From Cetobacterium sp. UBA6069 (lineage in GTDB: Bacteria; Fusobacteriota; Fusobacteriia; Fusobacteriales; Fusobacteriaceae), in NCBI GenBank assembly GCA_002428805.1, contig DIXX01000028.1, positions 10,683-56,185 on the forward strand: a stretch of 45,503 nucleotides of DNA, read 5' to 3'. The translations under genes and the position numbers were made by a program. The notes beneath the pieces were generated by a model. It did not search any database and was not told the origin of the DNA. It saw nothing but the letters and a program-made list of their open reading frames with translations. Below, piece by piece: positions 33,576-42,995 of the stretch; the first letter of the stretch is position 1, and each line of letters begins with the position of its first letter.

Positions 33576-35117
33576 TTAATTTTTTATTTTTTTTATTGTA
33601 TCAATTACTGTTCCATCTCTATACTCTACAACAGCCACAATTTCATCTTCAAACTCTATGTCACTCTCTTGTCCAGTCATAGCTTTTGCTATCTCTCTTA
33701 ACTCCTCAATTGTTTTTATTGGAAGCTTAGAATCTTTAAATCTTTCAATTAAATCTTTTCTTAAAGGGTTTATAGCAATCCCTCTTTCAGTTACAAGTAT
33801 ATCAACTGTTTCTCCTGGAGTTGTTAAGGTTGTAACTCTATCTTTTACTACAGATAGTCTCGAATTAACAAGTTGAGATACTATTATACACAGTTTAGAT
33901 CCCGCTGCTGTATCTGAGTGGCCTCCAGACCCTCCCATTATAACCCCACTAGAACCAGTTGTAACATTTACATTAAAGTTTAGATCAATCTCCGTAGCTC
34001 CTAGGATAACAACATCAAGCTTATTTACTACGGCTCCTTTATTATTTGCATTTGCATACATTGAAGCTGACATAGTTATATGTGCAGTATTTTCTTTTGC
34101 TGATTTTATTGCATCTAAATCAAAACATTGTACATCAAATAAAGCCTTAAATAACCCCTCTTTATACATATCAACTATATAACCTGTTATTCCTCCCGAA
34201 GCAAAACTTCCACAAATCTCTTTTTGCTTCATTATATTTTTAAGCTGTGCAGCTACTGCTAAAGATATTCCTCCTGCACCTGTTTGGAAACTCATCCCAT
34301 TTTTTAAATATCCTGACTCCTCTACAAATTTAGCAGTCAAATCTGCGACTTTTAAACCTATTGGATTTTTAGTAATTTGAGTTGTTCCTGATACAATTCC
34401 TTTTGGATCTCCTATAGCATCTACTTCTAAAACATAATCTACATAAGTTTGATTTATCTCTATAGTTGTATTTGGATACTCAACCAAATTATCTGTTATA
34501 GCTACAACTACATCCGCTAATTCTGCATCTGTATGAGCATATCCTAGCGCTCCACAAGCAGACTTTCCATCTACACCATTTATATTTCCATACTCATCAC
34601 TTGTTGGAGCTGCCATAAATGCAATATCTATATTTCTTTCTCCAGATTCAAATATTCTAGCTCTTCCTCCATGTGTATGCATAATTGCAGGTTTTAAAAG
34701 CTTCCCATTTGATATCGCCTCAGCTACAGGCCCCGAAATATAAGCTGCATATATTCCTGTTACTATTTTATCCTCCATCATTTTTACTAAACCTTTGTGA
34801 CAAGGAAAAATTGAGCTCGCTGCTATAGTTATATCTTTATAACCTCTTTTAGCTATCTCTTCCATAACCATATTTAAAACGTAATCTCCATTTCTTAAAT
34901 GATGGTGGAATGATACAACCATTCCATCTTTTAATGGCAATTTATCCATTAACTCATTTAAATCTTTGTGCAACTTAGAATCTTCTCTAGTTATAGTTTT
35001 AAATTTAAAATCCTTCTTTACTGCTCCATTTTTTTTTGAAAGATATCCCTCATACTGTTTTACCTCTCCATATCCTTCTATAAATTCAGGAATATCTCTT
35101 CCTAAAATATTTTTCAT
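33576..35117 (-). CDS. citF: Citrate/citramalate lyase alpha subunit
   Basis: A 513-residue acyl-ACP transferase subunit: MVVSFHHHLRNGDYVLNMVM, the glycine-rich GGRARIFESGERNIDIAFMAAPT region and QTGAGGISLAVAAQLK. In citrate lyase it moves the ACP-bound acyl group from acetate to substrate. Here it ends the glutamate mutase cluster, so citramalate lyase (acetate + pyruvate) is likelier than citrate lyase. The citC ligase and citG/citX are absent from the window. GAGGTG upstream. Confidence 0.9.
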   Translation of the reverse strand: MKNILGRDIPEFIEGYGEVKQYEGYLSKKNGAVKKDFKFKTITREDSKLHKDLNELMDKLPLKDGMVVSFHHHLRNGDYVLNMVMEEIAKRGYKDITIAASSIFPCHKGLVKMMEDKIVTGIYAAYISGPVAEAISNGKLLKPAIMHTHGGRARIFESGERNIDIAFMAAPTSDEYGNINGVDGKSACGALGYAHTDAELADVVVAITDNLVEYPNTTIEINQTYVDYVLEVDAIGDPKGIVSGTTQITKNPIGLKVADLTAKFVEESGYLKNGMSFQTGAGGISLAVAAQLKNIMKQKEICGSFASGGITGYIVDMYKEGLFKALFDVQCFDLDAIKSAKENTAHITMSASMYANANNKGAVVNKLDVVILGATEIDLNFNVNVTTGSSGVIMGGSGGHSDTAAGSKLCIIVSQLVNSRLSVVKDRVTTLTTPGETVDILVTERGIAINPLRKDLIERFKDSKLPIKTIEELREIAKAMTGQESDIEFEDEIVAVVEYRDGTVIDTIKKIKN

Positions 35118-35138
35118 CAGAACACCTCACCCTTAAAA

Positions 35139-36011
35139 TTAATCTATTAAACCAATCATTTCAGCAATCTCTAAAGTTTGGATAGCTCTGTTTATAATTG
35201 GAAGGTCAACCATTTTTCCATCTAAAGAGAATACTCCTAATCCATCCTTTTCAGCTTCTTCTTTTGCCACCATTACTCTTAATGCATGATTTATTTCTTG
35301 TTTTGTCGGTGAATAAACATTATGGATGGTATCAATCTGTCTTGGATTTATAGCCAACTTTCCAGTAAATCCTAGCATTTTAGCTTTTCTAGAATCCTCC
35401 TCTAATCCCTCATAATCATTAGTATCAGTAAACGGTGTATCCACAGCGTCTATTTTTAAAGCTTTACACGCATTTACAATTTTTGTTCTTGCATAAAATA
35501 ATTCATCTGATTCTTTAGTTCTTTTCACAGCTAAATCTGCAGCTAAATCCTCTCCACCTAATAATACTGCATCAATTCTTTTAGAAGTTTTTAAAGTTTC
35601 GTAAACTGTTTCCACACCGTATGCTGTTTCAACTAATGCATGAATTTTTACCGTTCCTATCTTCAGGCCTTCCTCTTTCTCAATTCTTTCTAACTCTTTT
35701 TCTAAAATAGAAATATCTTCAGGAGTCGCTTTTGGTAAAAGAATCGCATCTGGCTTTAACCTAGCCATTTTGTCTATATCTTCCATAGCAAACGGTGATG
35801 ACAATGGATTTATTCTTATAACTACTTCTGTATCTCCATAATTCATCGTTTTCATCGCTTCTGTTACCAATATTCTAGCTGCATCTTTTTCTGTCAAAGC
35901 TACTGCATCTTCTAAATCAAATATAATTGAATCTGCTCCAAATGTATCCGCTGTTTGAAGCATTCCTGGATTATTCCCAGGCATAAATAGCATTGTTCTT
36001 CTCAATTTCAC
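35139..36011 (-). CDS. citE: Citrate/citramalate lyase beta subunit
   Basis: A 290-residue TIM-barrel aldolase-type lyase: MLFMPGNNPGM, SIIFDLEDAVALTEKDAAR (Mg-binding Asp/Glu), VRINPLSSPF and LLGGEDLAADLAVKR. It cleaves the acyl-ACP to the oxoacid and acetyl-ACP. GTG start at 36011 preceded by GAGGTG. 26 bases after citD. Confidence 0.92.
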   Translation of the reverse strand: MKLRRTMLFMPGNNPGMLQTADTFGADSIIFDLEDAVALTEKDAARILVTEAMKTMNYGDTEVVIRINPLSSPFAMEDIDKMARLKPDAILLPKATPEDISILEKELERIEKEEGLKIGTVKIHALVETAYGVETVYETLKTSKRIDAVLLGGEDLAADLAVKRTKESDELFYARTKIVNACKALKIDAVDTPFTDTNDYEGLEEDSRKAKMLGFTGKLAINPRQIDTIHNVYSPTKQEINHALRVMVAKEEAEKDGLGVFSLDGKMVDLPIINRAIQTLEIAEMIGLID

Positions 36012-36037
36012 ACTAACACCTCACTTTAAACGAAAAT

Positions 36038-36298
36038 TTAACAACCTCTTTTTATAGCTCCTTCTACTCTAGCTCTTATAGTGTAATCTAGAGCACCTTT
36101 GTCCTGAGCTTTAACTAATACAGATGTAATTCCCATATCTTTTATTTTGGCCTCTATAATTTTTCTTATATGATTCCCAAATTGCTTTTCTACAACACTT
36201 TCTAACTCAATAACAATTCCATTTTCTGATGGAGTCAACATAATAAATATATCGTTAGATTCTAATGTCCCGCATTTAGCTGGTTTATTTATTGTCAT
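36038..36298 (-). CDS. citD: Citrate/citramalate lyase acyl carrier protein
   Basis: An 86-residue carrier protein; Ser14 in CGTLESNDIFI is the site for the phosphoribosyl-dephospho-CoA prosthetic group. Normal length for CitD. GAGGTG precedes ATG. It begins 77 bases after mal, with a hairpin between them. Confidence 0.93.
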   Translation of the reverse strand: MTINKPAKCGTLESNDIFIMLTPSENGIVIELESVVEKQFGNHIRKIIEAKIKDMGITSVLVKAQDKGALDYTIRARVEGAIKRGC

Positions 36299-36324
36299 TT
36301 TTTCACCTCTTATACTATTCTATA

Positions 36325-36360
36325 AAATTAAAGGAAAAGGTAGGACTCCCCACCTTTTCC
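36325..36360 (-). terminator. Attenuator-like hairpin between mal and citD
   Basis: GGAAAAGGT (36333-36341) pairs with ACCTTTTCC (36352-36360); the minus-strand tail is TTTAATTTTATAG. It may partly terminate, so that citDEF is made at lower level than glm-mal. Confidence 0.55.
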
Positions 36361-36375
36361 AGAATCAAAAGTCTA

Positions 36376-37617
36376 TTACTTTCTTCTGTTTACTAAAGCT
36401 TCTACTCTACTCATCTCGTTGAATACTATCATAAATCCTTCGTCAACACCCATTCCTGGTTTTGCTAATACTTGAAGAGCTCCACAAGCCATAGCTATAT
36501 TTGTAGTAACCTCAGCTGATCTGTTAGTTTCGTTACAAGTTCCACCTGAATATGATCCGATTCCAACTTTATTACAATAAAGAATTGCTTCTGCTATGTT
36601 ATTTACTCCTCCTAAATCTGGAGTTTTTATTTGAACTACGTGGCCTGCTTTTGCATCTGCGAAAGCTACGATATCCTCGTAAGTGTTACACCATTCATCA
36701 GCAACTAACTCTATTCCCATATCTCTTTTATCTACTTCAGCTGTTAACGCTGCTAAAGCTTCAATCTGCTTATCTCTATCCTCTACATCCATAGGACCTT
36801 CAATTCTTAATTTAAATGGTTTTGCTGCATCTACTAAAGTTTGTAAGTAATCTGCCATTTTTATAGTATCGCAATCGAAAGCTGCTCCGATAGTTCCATA
36901 TACATCGATGTGTAAAATAGGTGTATAATTCTCTGTATCTCTTAAATGGATAATTCTATCTCTTAGCCATCCAACATACTCAAGTAATAATTCCCCTTTA
37001 TTTCCTAATTTTGTTTCAACATGATTTATTAAAGCATGAGGTAAAACATCAGCAGATTTTATAATCATTTTGTCTGCATTCTCATATCTGTTATCTCCTG
37101 ATTGAGTGAATATAGGTCTCTTAGAAATTTCTAAACCTGTATTGTAGTCTTTTTGAATAACTTCAGCCATAGTAACTTTTCTAGCTTTTGCTACTGCATC
37201 TAATAAAGCTTGAGTGATTCCATATCTGATTGCAGTATGTAATCTTTTTCCATCAAGTAACATTCCATCAAACTCTTCTGCTAAACATTTAAAGTTATCT
37301 AACTCTTTTCCTATTAATTTTGGAGCTATTTCTTTTTCAATTACAGGAATAAAATCTTTAGCTAAGAATAATGGGTCTCTTCCTCCCGCACCTGAATATT
37401 GTACAGCAGCACAATCTCCAAATGCAACTTGACCATCTTCTAAAATCAGTTGTACAGAGATTGATTCTCCAGCTTGTCTTATCGAAGTGAAACCTTCTGT
37501 CATCGTCTCTCCTACATAAGCAAAACCATCATGACCTGCTCCCTTTTTTATAGCTCTTTGATCATCAAAATAGAAACCTGTTTTTCCTGCTGAACATACT
37601 ACGTCAACTATTCTCAT
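36376..37617 (-). CDS. mal: Methylaspartate ammonia-lyase
   Basis: A 413-residue enolase-superfamily enzyme, the same length as the Clostridium tetanomorphum protein, turning (2S,3S)-3-methylaspartate into mesaconate and ammonia. The known residues fall at identical numbers: Gln172, His194, Mg ligands Asp238, Glu273 and Asp307, and the base Lys331 in QIKTPDLGG. Second step of the methylaspartate route of glutamate fermentation. AGGAGG before ATG, 83 bases after glmE. Confidence 0.97.
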   Translation of the reverse strand: MRIVDVVCSAGKTGFYFDDQRAIKKGAGHDGFAYVGETMTEGFTSIRQAGESISVQLILEDGQVAFGDCAAVQYSGAGGRDPLFLAKDFIPVIEKEIAPKLIGKELDNFKCLAEEFDGMLLDGKRLHTAIRYGITQALLDAVAKARKVTMAEVIQKDYNTGLEISKRPIFTQSGDNRYENADKMIIKSADVLPHALINHVETKLGNKGELLLEYVGWLRDRIIHLRDTENYTPILHIDVYGTIGAAFDCDTIKMADYLQTLVDAAKPFKLRIEGPMDVEDRDKQIEALAALTAEVDKRDMGIELVADEWCNTYEDIVAFADAKAGHVVQIKTPDLGGVNNIAEAILYCNKVGIGSYSGGTCNETNRSAEVTTNIAMACGALQVLAKPGMGVDEGFMIVFNEMSRVEALVNRRK

Positions 37618-37700
37618 TTTAAATCCTCCTGATTTTTACGAGAGGAATCTCTTCCCCTAACTTTTATAATAAATCAACTTTACAATCTTTTTTACTTAAA

Positions 37701-39158
37701 CTATTTTCCCGCCGGTCTTCCAATTAAAGTTCCTTTTCCAACAGCAAATATATCATCTACTGTCATCTGGAAACTAATCTCTCTTCCTTCAAATTCTGCT
37801 CTCTCTTTTAATTTTGCAGTATGGAAAGCTTTTATATCCTCTGACAATGGTAAATTTCCTGCATTTAAATATCTAATCATTCCATTATTATCTCTTGCTG
37901 GTAACATTTTTCCTGCATTGTACTTTGATGGTGCAAATGGAATATCTAAAACTCCCTGCTCAAAAGCCTTAACTGTTCCTACAGCTAAATCTCCCTCTCC
38001 TAACTCTAAAACTTTATCTATTATTTGCTTCACTTCTTTTTTAATCATATCTTTTTCAAACTGAACTTCTTCAGAGTTTGGTAATTTTTGTCCTCTTAAT
38101 AAGTTTAATACCATTTTTGTTGCTTTAATTCCCATAGCGTTAGCTTCTTTTGTTGGTACTCCAATTGCCTCATGAGGTGTTTTTACTATAACTTTTGTTG
38201 CTCCTGCTAATGCTGCTGCTGAAGCTCCATTTGAAATTACTCCAAAAGCTTTAGATTCATCCTCTGGGAATCCTCCCATCCATTGATGGAATACAGATGT
38301 TAATTGCATATTTTCATATCCAAACTCTTTACAATACTCTTCAGCTTGCTCCATCATAGATCTTACTGCCGCAACGTCTTGAACTAAGTTTCCACATTGC
38401 CCATATCCTAAAGTTATATTTTTAACACCTTGTTCTGCTGCTAATAAACACTCTATTATTTGAACTGCATTTGATACTGATGGTGGAACTAAAGTTCCAG
38501 TTAGTGGTCCAAACGGTTCTCTATTAATTGATACTCCTTGCTCTTCGTACCACCCTACTAATCTATCGCAATATTGCCAATCTCTTATTGTTTGCTCAAG
38601 AGTAACTGATTTTGCGTAAGGAATGTTATAAGATATTCCTCCACCCTCGTTTGAAGTATATCCTGCCGCTAACATTATCTCTGATAATAATCTTGCATCT
38701 GGAGTTCCATGTCTTAATTGTAATGGTAAATTTACAGCTTCTACAACCTCCCTGCATCCCTTAACCCCATGATTTACACCTGGGAATCCATTAAGTAGTG
38801 ATCTACCCGCCTTCTTAGACTCCTCGATTCCTTTTTCACAATTCTCATATTTATTTTGTCTTGTATAAGAATCTATAGTTGAAGGCAGTAAATCTGCTCC
38901 TCCTTCTGTATCAAGGAAGTTTAACAATTCTATATGTTGCTCTATTAAGGCTACTCCTGCTCTTGGTTGAGCTAATGTTATATTTTTAGCCTTAGCGTCT
39001 ATTAATTTTTTAGCAAAATTTTTATGGTCAGGTAACGCTTTATGATAAGCCACTGCTTCCTCTAAATCTACATCCGCTCCTGTTGGCCATTGTTTTAAAA
39101 CCTCTTCTCTTACCTTTAAGAACTCTTCTTCAGTCCATTTTTTAAATTTTAAATTCAT
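37701..39158 (-). CDS. glmE: Glutamate (methylaspartate) mutase E subunit
   Basis: A 485-residue TIM-barrel subunit of coenzyme-B12 glutamate mutase: [65 protein letters not shown] and [14 protein letters not shown], all typical of MutE/GlmE. It binds glutamate and makes the active site against GlmS. GAGGAG upstream. In operon after glmL. Confidence 0.97.
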   Translation of the reverse strand: MNLKFKKWTEEEFLKVREEVLKQWPTGADVDLEEAVAYHKALPDHKNFAKKLIDAKAKNITLAQPRAGVALIEQHIELLNFLDTEGGADLLPSTIDSYTRQNKYENCEKGIEESKKAGRSLLNGFPGVNHGVKGCREVVEAVNLPLQLRHGTPDARLLSEIMLAAGYTSNEGGGISYNIPYAKSVTLEQTIRDWQYCDRLVGWYEEQGVSINREPFGPLTGTLVPPSVSNAVQIIECLLAAEQGVKNITLGYGQCGNLVQDVAAVRSMMEQAEEYCKEFGYENMQLTSVFHQWMGGFPEDESKAFGVISNGASAAALAGATKVIVKTPHEAIGVPTKEANAMGIKATKMVLNLLRGQKLPNSEEVQFEKDMIKKEVKQIIDKVLELGEGDLAVGTVKAFEQGVLDIPFAPSKYNAGKMLPARDNNGMIRYLNAGNLPLSEDIKAFHTAKLKERAEFEGREISFQMTVDDIFAVGKGTLIGRPAGK

Positions 39159-39180
39159 CGATCAGACTCCTCCTCAAAAC

Positions 39181-40587
39181 TTATACTTCAATCAAATATT
39201 TTTTCATTATTTTCACTGCTAAATCTGGCTCTTTTTGAGCTAGCAATCCCATAGATGATAAGATGTATGTCTTATCAACCATATATTTAGGATTTTCTGG
39301 TTTTAAATAAATTGGTTCATTTTGATTAAATTTCCCTGCTTCTAATATATCTTTTGGATTTTCACTATGAACAATTACTCCTCCAGTACCTATTATATAT
39401 GGTGCATTTAAAAGATCTTTTCCACTTTGATTAAACATCGTTCCCATCGGAGTATAAATACACTCTAAGACTCCACAATGTCTTGTCATCGATAATTCAG
39501 TCGCAACTTTTGCCATAGCCTCATCAAACAAAATATCCTCTTTTGTTTGAGGAACCATCCTGATATTATCATGTCTAAAATTACACATCCCTTTTATATC
39601 CCACTTTTTCTCTAAATCATTTAAGTAATTTCTTAATTTTTTACTTCCTGCAGCTTCTAATAAAGAGATTGCAGAATATCTCATACCCAAATCCCCTTCA
39701 ACAGTTCTTTTAGCAAAAGGATCTTCTAGTCCCTTTAATAAAACTCCTGGTTTAGATGGTTCTCCTTTTCCAATAGAGTGTATATCGGTTGTTGCTCCAC
39801 CGATATCAACTATTATCAAATCTCCAATTCCGTCTTCTTCATCAGTTCCTTCTGACAAAACTTCTGCAGCTTTTAAAACTGCTGCTGGAGTCGGCATCAA
39901 TATTCCACTTATAAAATCTTCAGCTTTTTTCATTCCTTTTGCTTCTATTATTTTATTCATGAATACTTTTCTTATCTCTTCACGAGCAGGTTCTACATCA
40001 AGTTTATTTATTTTCGGCATAACATTATCAGCTAAATAATAATCTACATTCGCCTCTGAAAATATCTTTTCTATTTCATCTGCAGCAGCTTTATTTCCAG
40101 CCACAACAACGGGCTTATCAATTTTATGTTCTACTATTAATCTAGCATTATGAATTATGCACTCTTTGTTTCCACCATCAGTTCCACCAGCTAGTAGTAT
40201 TATATCTACAGATGTATTTTTTATCTCTTCCATCTCACGAGAATTAAGCTCATACGAATATGTCTTTATAACTCTTGCACCTGCTCCTAAAGCAGCTTTT
40301 TTTGCAGCTTCTGCTGTAAGCTCTGGGACTAATCCAATTGCTACCATTTTCAGTCCCCCTGCTGCAGAAGAACATGCAATTTTATCTATAAACTCAACTT
40401 CAGAAATTGAAACCTCTTTTTCTATTTCAATTACAAGTTTTTTATATGCATTATTAAAACCAATCATTATATCTTCTTCAACTGTTGTTATATCTTTTGC
40501 AGTTGCTAAAATTCTCTCTCCTACTAAGTCTATCGCAGTTAACTTCGTATAAGTACTTCCAAAGTCAATAGTTAGATAACATCTCAT
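39181..40587 (-). CDS. glmL: GlmL/MutL accessory ATPase-like protein
   Basis: A 468-residue actin-like ATPase-fold protein: TIDFGSTYTKLTAIDL at the N-terminus, LLAGGTDGGNKE and VDIGGATTDIHS phosphate loops. Always found between glmS and glmE, and thought to reactivate or stabilise glutamate mutase. Start: the ATG at 40587 fits the usual MxxxLTIDFGST opening and has AGAG 9 bases upstream; an ATG three codons earlier is also possible. Confidence 0.93.
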   Translation of the reverse strand: MRCYLTIDFGSTYTKLTAIDLVGERILATAKDITTVEEDIMIGFNNAYKKLVIEIEKEVSISEVEFIDKIACSSAAGGLKMVAIGLVPELTAEAAKKAALGAGARVIKTYSYELNSREMEEIKNTSVDIILLAGGTDGGNKECIIHNARLIVEHKIDKPVVVAGNKAAADEIEKIFSEANVDYYLADNVMPKINKLDVEPAREEIRKVFMNKIIEAKGMKKAEDFISGILMPTPAAVLKAAEVLSEGTDEEDGIGDLIIVDIGGATTDIHSIGKGEPSKPGVLLKGLEDPFAKRTVEGDLGMRYSAISLLEAAGSKKLRNYLNDLEKKWDIKGMCNFRHDNIRMVPQTKEDILFDEAMAKVATELSMTRHCGVLECIYTPMGTMFNQSGKDLLNAPYIIGTGGVIVHSENPKDILEAGKFNQNEPIYLKPENPKYMVDKTYILSSMGLLAQKEPDLAVKIMKKYLIEV

Positions 40588-40619
40588 AGAAATCATCTCT
40601 TTTCTTTATTTTTATTAGC

Positions 40620-41033
40620 TTAAATTCCTAAATCAGATTTTAAGTGCTCTGTAGTAAGTTCTATTGGTGTTCCTGGTCTGTAAACTCTATTGAATCCCAT
40701 AGCTTTAAATCTAGATTCTACATCTGACCACTCTTGCTTTCCAACAACAATATTTCCTCCAACGTAAAGTAAGATATTTTTCAATCCCGCCTCTTCACAT
40801 TTCTCTCTCATCCCTTGGCAATCTAATTCTCCATGTCCGTATAGTGAAGAAACTATTATTGCATCCGCTTCTGTTTCTACAGCTGCATTGATAAAGTCAA
40901 CTTGCGGTGATAATACCCCTATATTTATTACTTCAAATCCATTGCTCTCTAATACGTGATGAATAATTTTATTCCCTACTGCATGACAGTCCGATCCAAT
41001 TACACCGATTACTACTTTCTTTCCATTTTTCAT
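40620..41033 (-). CDS. glmS: Glutamate mutase S subunit (cobalamin-binding)
   Basis: A 137-residue B12-binding subunit with the DxHxxG motif as SDCHAVGNK (Asp15, His17 as the cobalt ligand, Gly20), then LSPQVDFI and SLYGHGELD as in GlmS/MutS. First gene of the cluster. ATG 41033 chosen: GAGGTG lies 9 bases upstream, and the GTG four codons further up overlaps that site. No cobalamin riboswitch seen in the leader. Confidence 0.97.
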   Translation of the reverse strand: MKNGKKVVIGVIGSDCHAVGNKIIHHVLESNGFEVINIGVLSPQVDFINAAVETEADAIIVSSLYGHGELDCQGMREKCEEAGLKNILLYVGGNIVVGKQEWSDVESRFKAMGFNRVYRPGTPIELTTEHLKSDLGI

Positions 41034-41091
41034 TGAAAATAACACCTCACTATTTCTTTTTCCTAATAAAAAACAAACTTTTATAATATAT

Positions 41092-41120
41092 TTTATACAC
41101 TACGTTTTAAAAAAACACAA
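41092..41120 (-). promoter_or_regulatory. Possible glm cluster promoter
   Basis: Minus strand TTGTGT (41115-41120), 17-bp spacer, TATAAA (41092-41097). Weak -35, so it may need an activator. Confidence 0.4.
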
Positions 41121-41252
41121 TATAAATAATAAATTTATATCGTTACCTTTCCAACTATTTACATAATATATCCTAACCATTCATAGCCACAAAGTGTTTT
41201 CATCTTTTTTCTACATTATTATATATAAACTATTTCAAACGACACTATTTCA

Positions 41253-41281
41253 TTGATTTTTTTTTATACTTATGCTATACT
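41253..41281 (+). promoter_or_regulatory. rimP-nusA-infB operon promoter
   Basis: TTGATT (41253-41258), 17-bp spacer, TATACT (41276-41281), giving a leader of roughly 80 bases. Confidence 0.8.
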
Positions 41282-41309
41282 CTAATTGGATAATTTATAC
41301 TAGAGCTGA

Positions 41310-41345
41310 AAAGAGTGGGGAAATCCCACTCTTTCTTTATAGTTT
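41310..41345 (+). terminator. Terminator-like leader hairpin of the rimP-nusA operon
   Basis: AAAGAGTGGG (41310-41319), 5-base loop GAAAT, CCCACTCTTT (41325-41334), then a T-rich tail (CTTTATAGTTTTTATTT). A GC-containing 10-bp stem inside the 5' leader, 20 bases before the rimP ribosome site, is expected to cause premature termination. Confidence 0.7.
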
Positions 41346-41367
41346 TTATTTGGAAAGAGGTGAAATT

Positions 41368-41853
41368 ATGATAAAACTTGACAAAAGAGAGATGGAAGAA
41401 ACTCTTATAAAAATAGAAAAGGTGGTTATTCCAGCTGTTGAAAAAAGAAATGTTGACCTTGTGGATTTAGAGTATATCCAAGAAGGAGGATATCTTTATG
41501 TTCGTATTTTTATAGAAAAAACTGATGGAGATATTACTCTTGAAGATTGTGGTTCTCTTAGTAATGAAATCGACGAAACTATTGATTCATTAATCCCACA
41601 CAAATTCTTCTTAGAGGTTTCTTCTCCTGGAGTTGAAAGACCTTTAAAAAAAGAAGCAGACTTCGTAAGATTTAACGGAGAAAAAATTAAAGTTAGCTTA
41701 AAGCACAAACTTAATGATAACAAAAATTTTGAAGGTATTATTGAAGATTTTAAGGATGAAACACTTTTCTTAAACATAAAAGGACAAACTCTTGAAATAC
41801 CTTTCAAGGAGATAAAAAAAGCAAATATTGTCTTTGATTTTAGTGATATTTAA
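41368..41853 (+). CDS. rimP: Ribosome maturation factor RimP
   Basis: A 161-residue protein needed for 30S maturation. N-terminal domain with VDLVDLEYIQEGGYLYVRIFIEK and LEDCGSLSNEIDETID, the VSSPGVERPLKKEADFVRFNG hinge, and a C-terminal SH3-like domain. The start at 41368 follows GAGGTG; the frame stays open 32 codons upstream across the leader hairpin, which I take as non-coding. Confidence 0.95.
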   Translation: MIKLDKREMEETLIKIEKVVIPAVEKRNVDLVDLEYIQEGGYLYVRIFIEKTDGDITLEDCGSLSNEIDETIDSLIPHKFFLEVSSPGVERPLKKEADFVRFNGEKIKVSLKHKLNDNKNFEGIIEDFKDETLFLNIKGQTLEIPFKEIKKANIVFDFSDI

Positions 41854-41888
41854 TTATTATTTAGTTATAGTTAGGAGGAAAAACCATT

Positions 41889-42995
41889 ATGAAAAGTAAA
41901 GATGGAAAAATCTTTTTAGAAGCTCTTGAGCAGCTTGAAAAAGAAAAAGGAATAAACAAAGAAAGTCTTCTTGAGGCTGTTGAACAAGCTATGCTTGCTG
42001 CTTATAAAAAGCACTATGGTGAAGAAGAAAATGTAGAGGTTGAAATAAATAGATCAACTGGTGAAGTTAAAGTTTTTGAAATCAAAACTGTAGTTACTGC
42101 TGAGGATTTATACGATGCCGCTCTTGAGGTTTCTGTTGAGGATGCTGTTGAAGCTGGACACAAGAGAGCTAAAGTTGGAGACGTTGTAAAACTAGAAGTT
42201 AACTGTGAAGAGTTCAGAAGAAATGCTATCCAAAATGGAAAGCAAATCGTTATTCAAAAAGTTAGAGAAGCTGAGAGACAAAATATCTTCGATAAATTCA
42301 AAGTTAAGGAACACGATATCATAACTGGAGTTATTAGAAGAATCGACGAAAAGAGAAATATTTTTATCGAATTCGATGGATCAGAAGCTATTCTTGCAAC
42401 TGCTGAGCAATCACCTGCTGACGTTTATAGAGTTGGAGAAAGAATCAAAGTTTATGTAGCAGAAGTAGAAAAAACTAATAAATTCCCTAAAATAGTTATT
42501 TCTAGAAAGAATGAAGGTCTTTTAAAGAAATTATTTGAATTAGAGATTCCTGAAATTGCTGAAGGAGTTATTGAAATTAAATCAGTAGCTAGAGAAGCTG
42601 GATCTAGAGCTAAGGTTGCTGTTTTCTCTGCCGATGAAAACATCGATACTGTTGGAGCTTGTATCGGACAAAAAGGATTAAGAATTAGAAATGTTGTTAA
42701 TGAATTAAACGGTGAAAAAATTGATATCGTTGTTTGGAAAGAGGATGTTAAAGAGTTCGTTTCTGCTGTTCTAAGTCCTGCAAAAGTTATCAGTGTTGAG
42801 GTTCTTGAAGAAGGATCTACTGCTAGAGTTTTAGTTGAAAATTCTCAACTTTCATTAGCAATTGGTAAAAACGGTCAAAATGCTAGACTTGCTGCTAAAT
42901 TAACTGGTATGAGAGTTGATATCAAAACTGTTGAATCTTTCAACGCTGAGAATGTTAATAACACTCCTACTTTAGATGAGGAAGAAAATGCATAA
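41889..42995 (+). CDS. nusA: Transcription termination/antitermination factor NusA
   Basis: A 368-residue NusA: N-terminal RNA-polymerase-binding domain, S1 domain (about 135-200, ITGVIRRIDEKRNIFIEFDG), KH1 (VGACIGQKGLRIRNVV) and KH2 (SLAIGKNGQNARLAAKLTG). No C-terminal AR repeats, as in Gram-positives. AGGAGG before ATG. It overlaps ylxR slightly. Confidence 0.97.
   Translation: MKSKDGKIFLEALEQLEKEKGINKESLLEAVEQAMLAAYKKHYGEEENVEVEINRSTGEVKVFEIKTVVTAEDLYDAALEVSVEDAVEAGHKRAKVGDVVKLEVNCEEFRRNAIQNGKQIVIQKVREAERQNIFDKFKVKEHDIITGVIRRIDEKRNIFIEFDGSEAILATAEQSPADVYRVGERIKVYVAEVEKTNKFPKIVISRKNEGLLKKLFELEIPEIAEGVIEIKSVAREAGSRAKVAVFSADENIDTVGACIGQKGLRIRNVVNELNGEKIDIVVWKEDVKEFVSAVLSPAKVISVEVLEEGSTARVLVENSQLSLAIGKNGQNARLAAKLTGMRVDIKTVESFNAENVNNTPTLDEEENA

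Larger units (their letters stand above)
41034..41367. other. Divergent intergenic region, glmS to rimP
   Basis: 334 bases without a gene. It holds the weak glm promoter, a stretch of about 130 bases (41121-41250) of AT-rich sequence in which I see no ORF, B12 box or clear repeat, the strong rimP promoter, and the leader hairpin before rimP. Confidence 0.7.

Noticed and set aside
41034..41250. Possible cobalamin riboswitch before the B12-dependent glutamate mutase genes
   Set aside because: No B12 box or suitable long structured leader is visible; the region is plain AT-rich sequence.
41272..41367. Longer rimP protein starting at 41272
   Set aside because: The added residues run through the -10 region and the leader hairpin, and a proper ribosome site precedes 41368.
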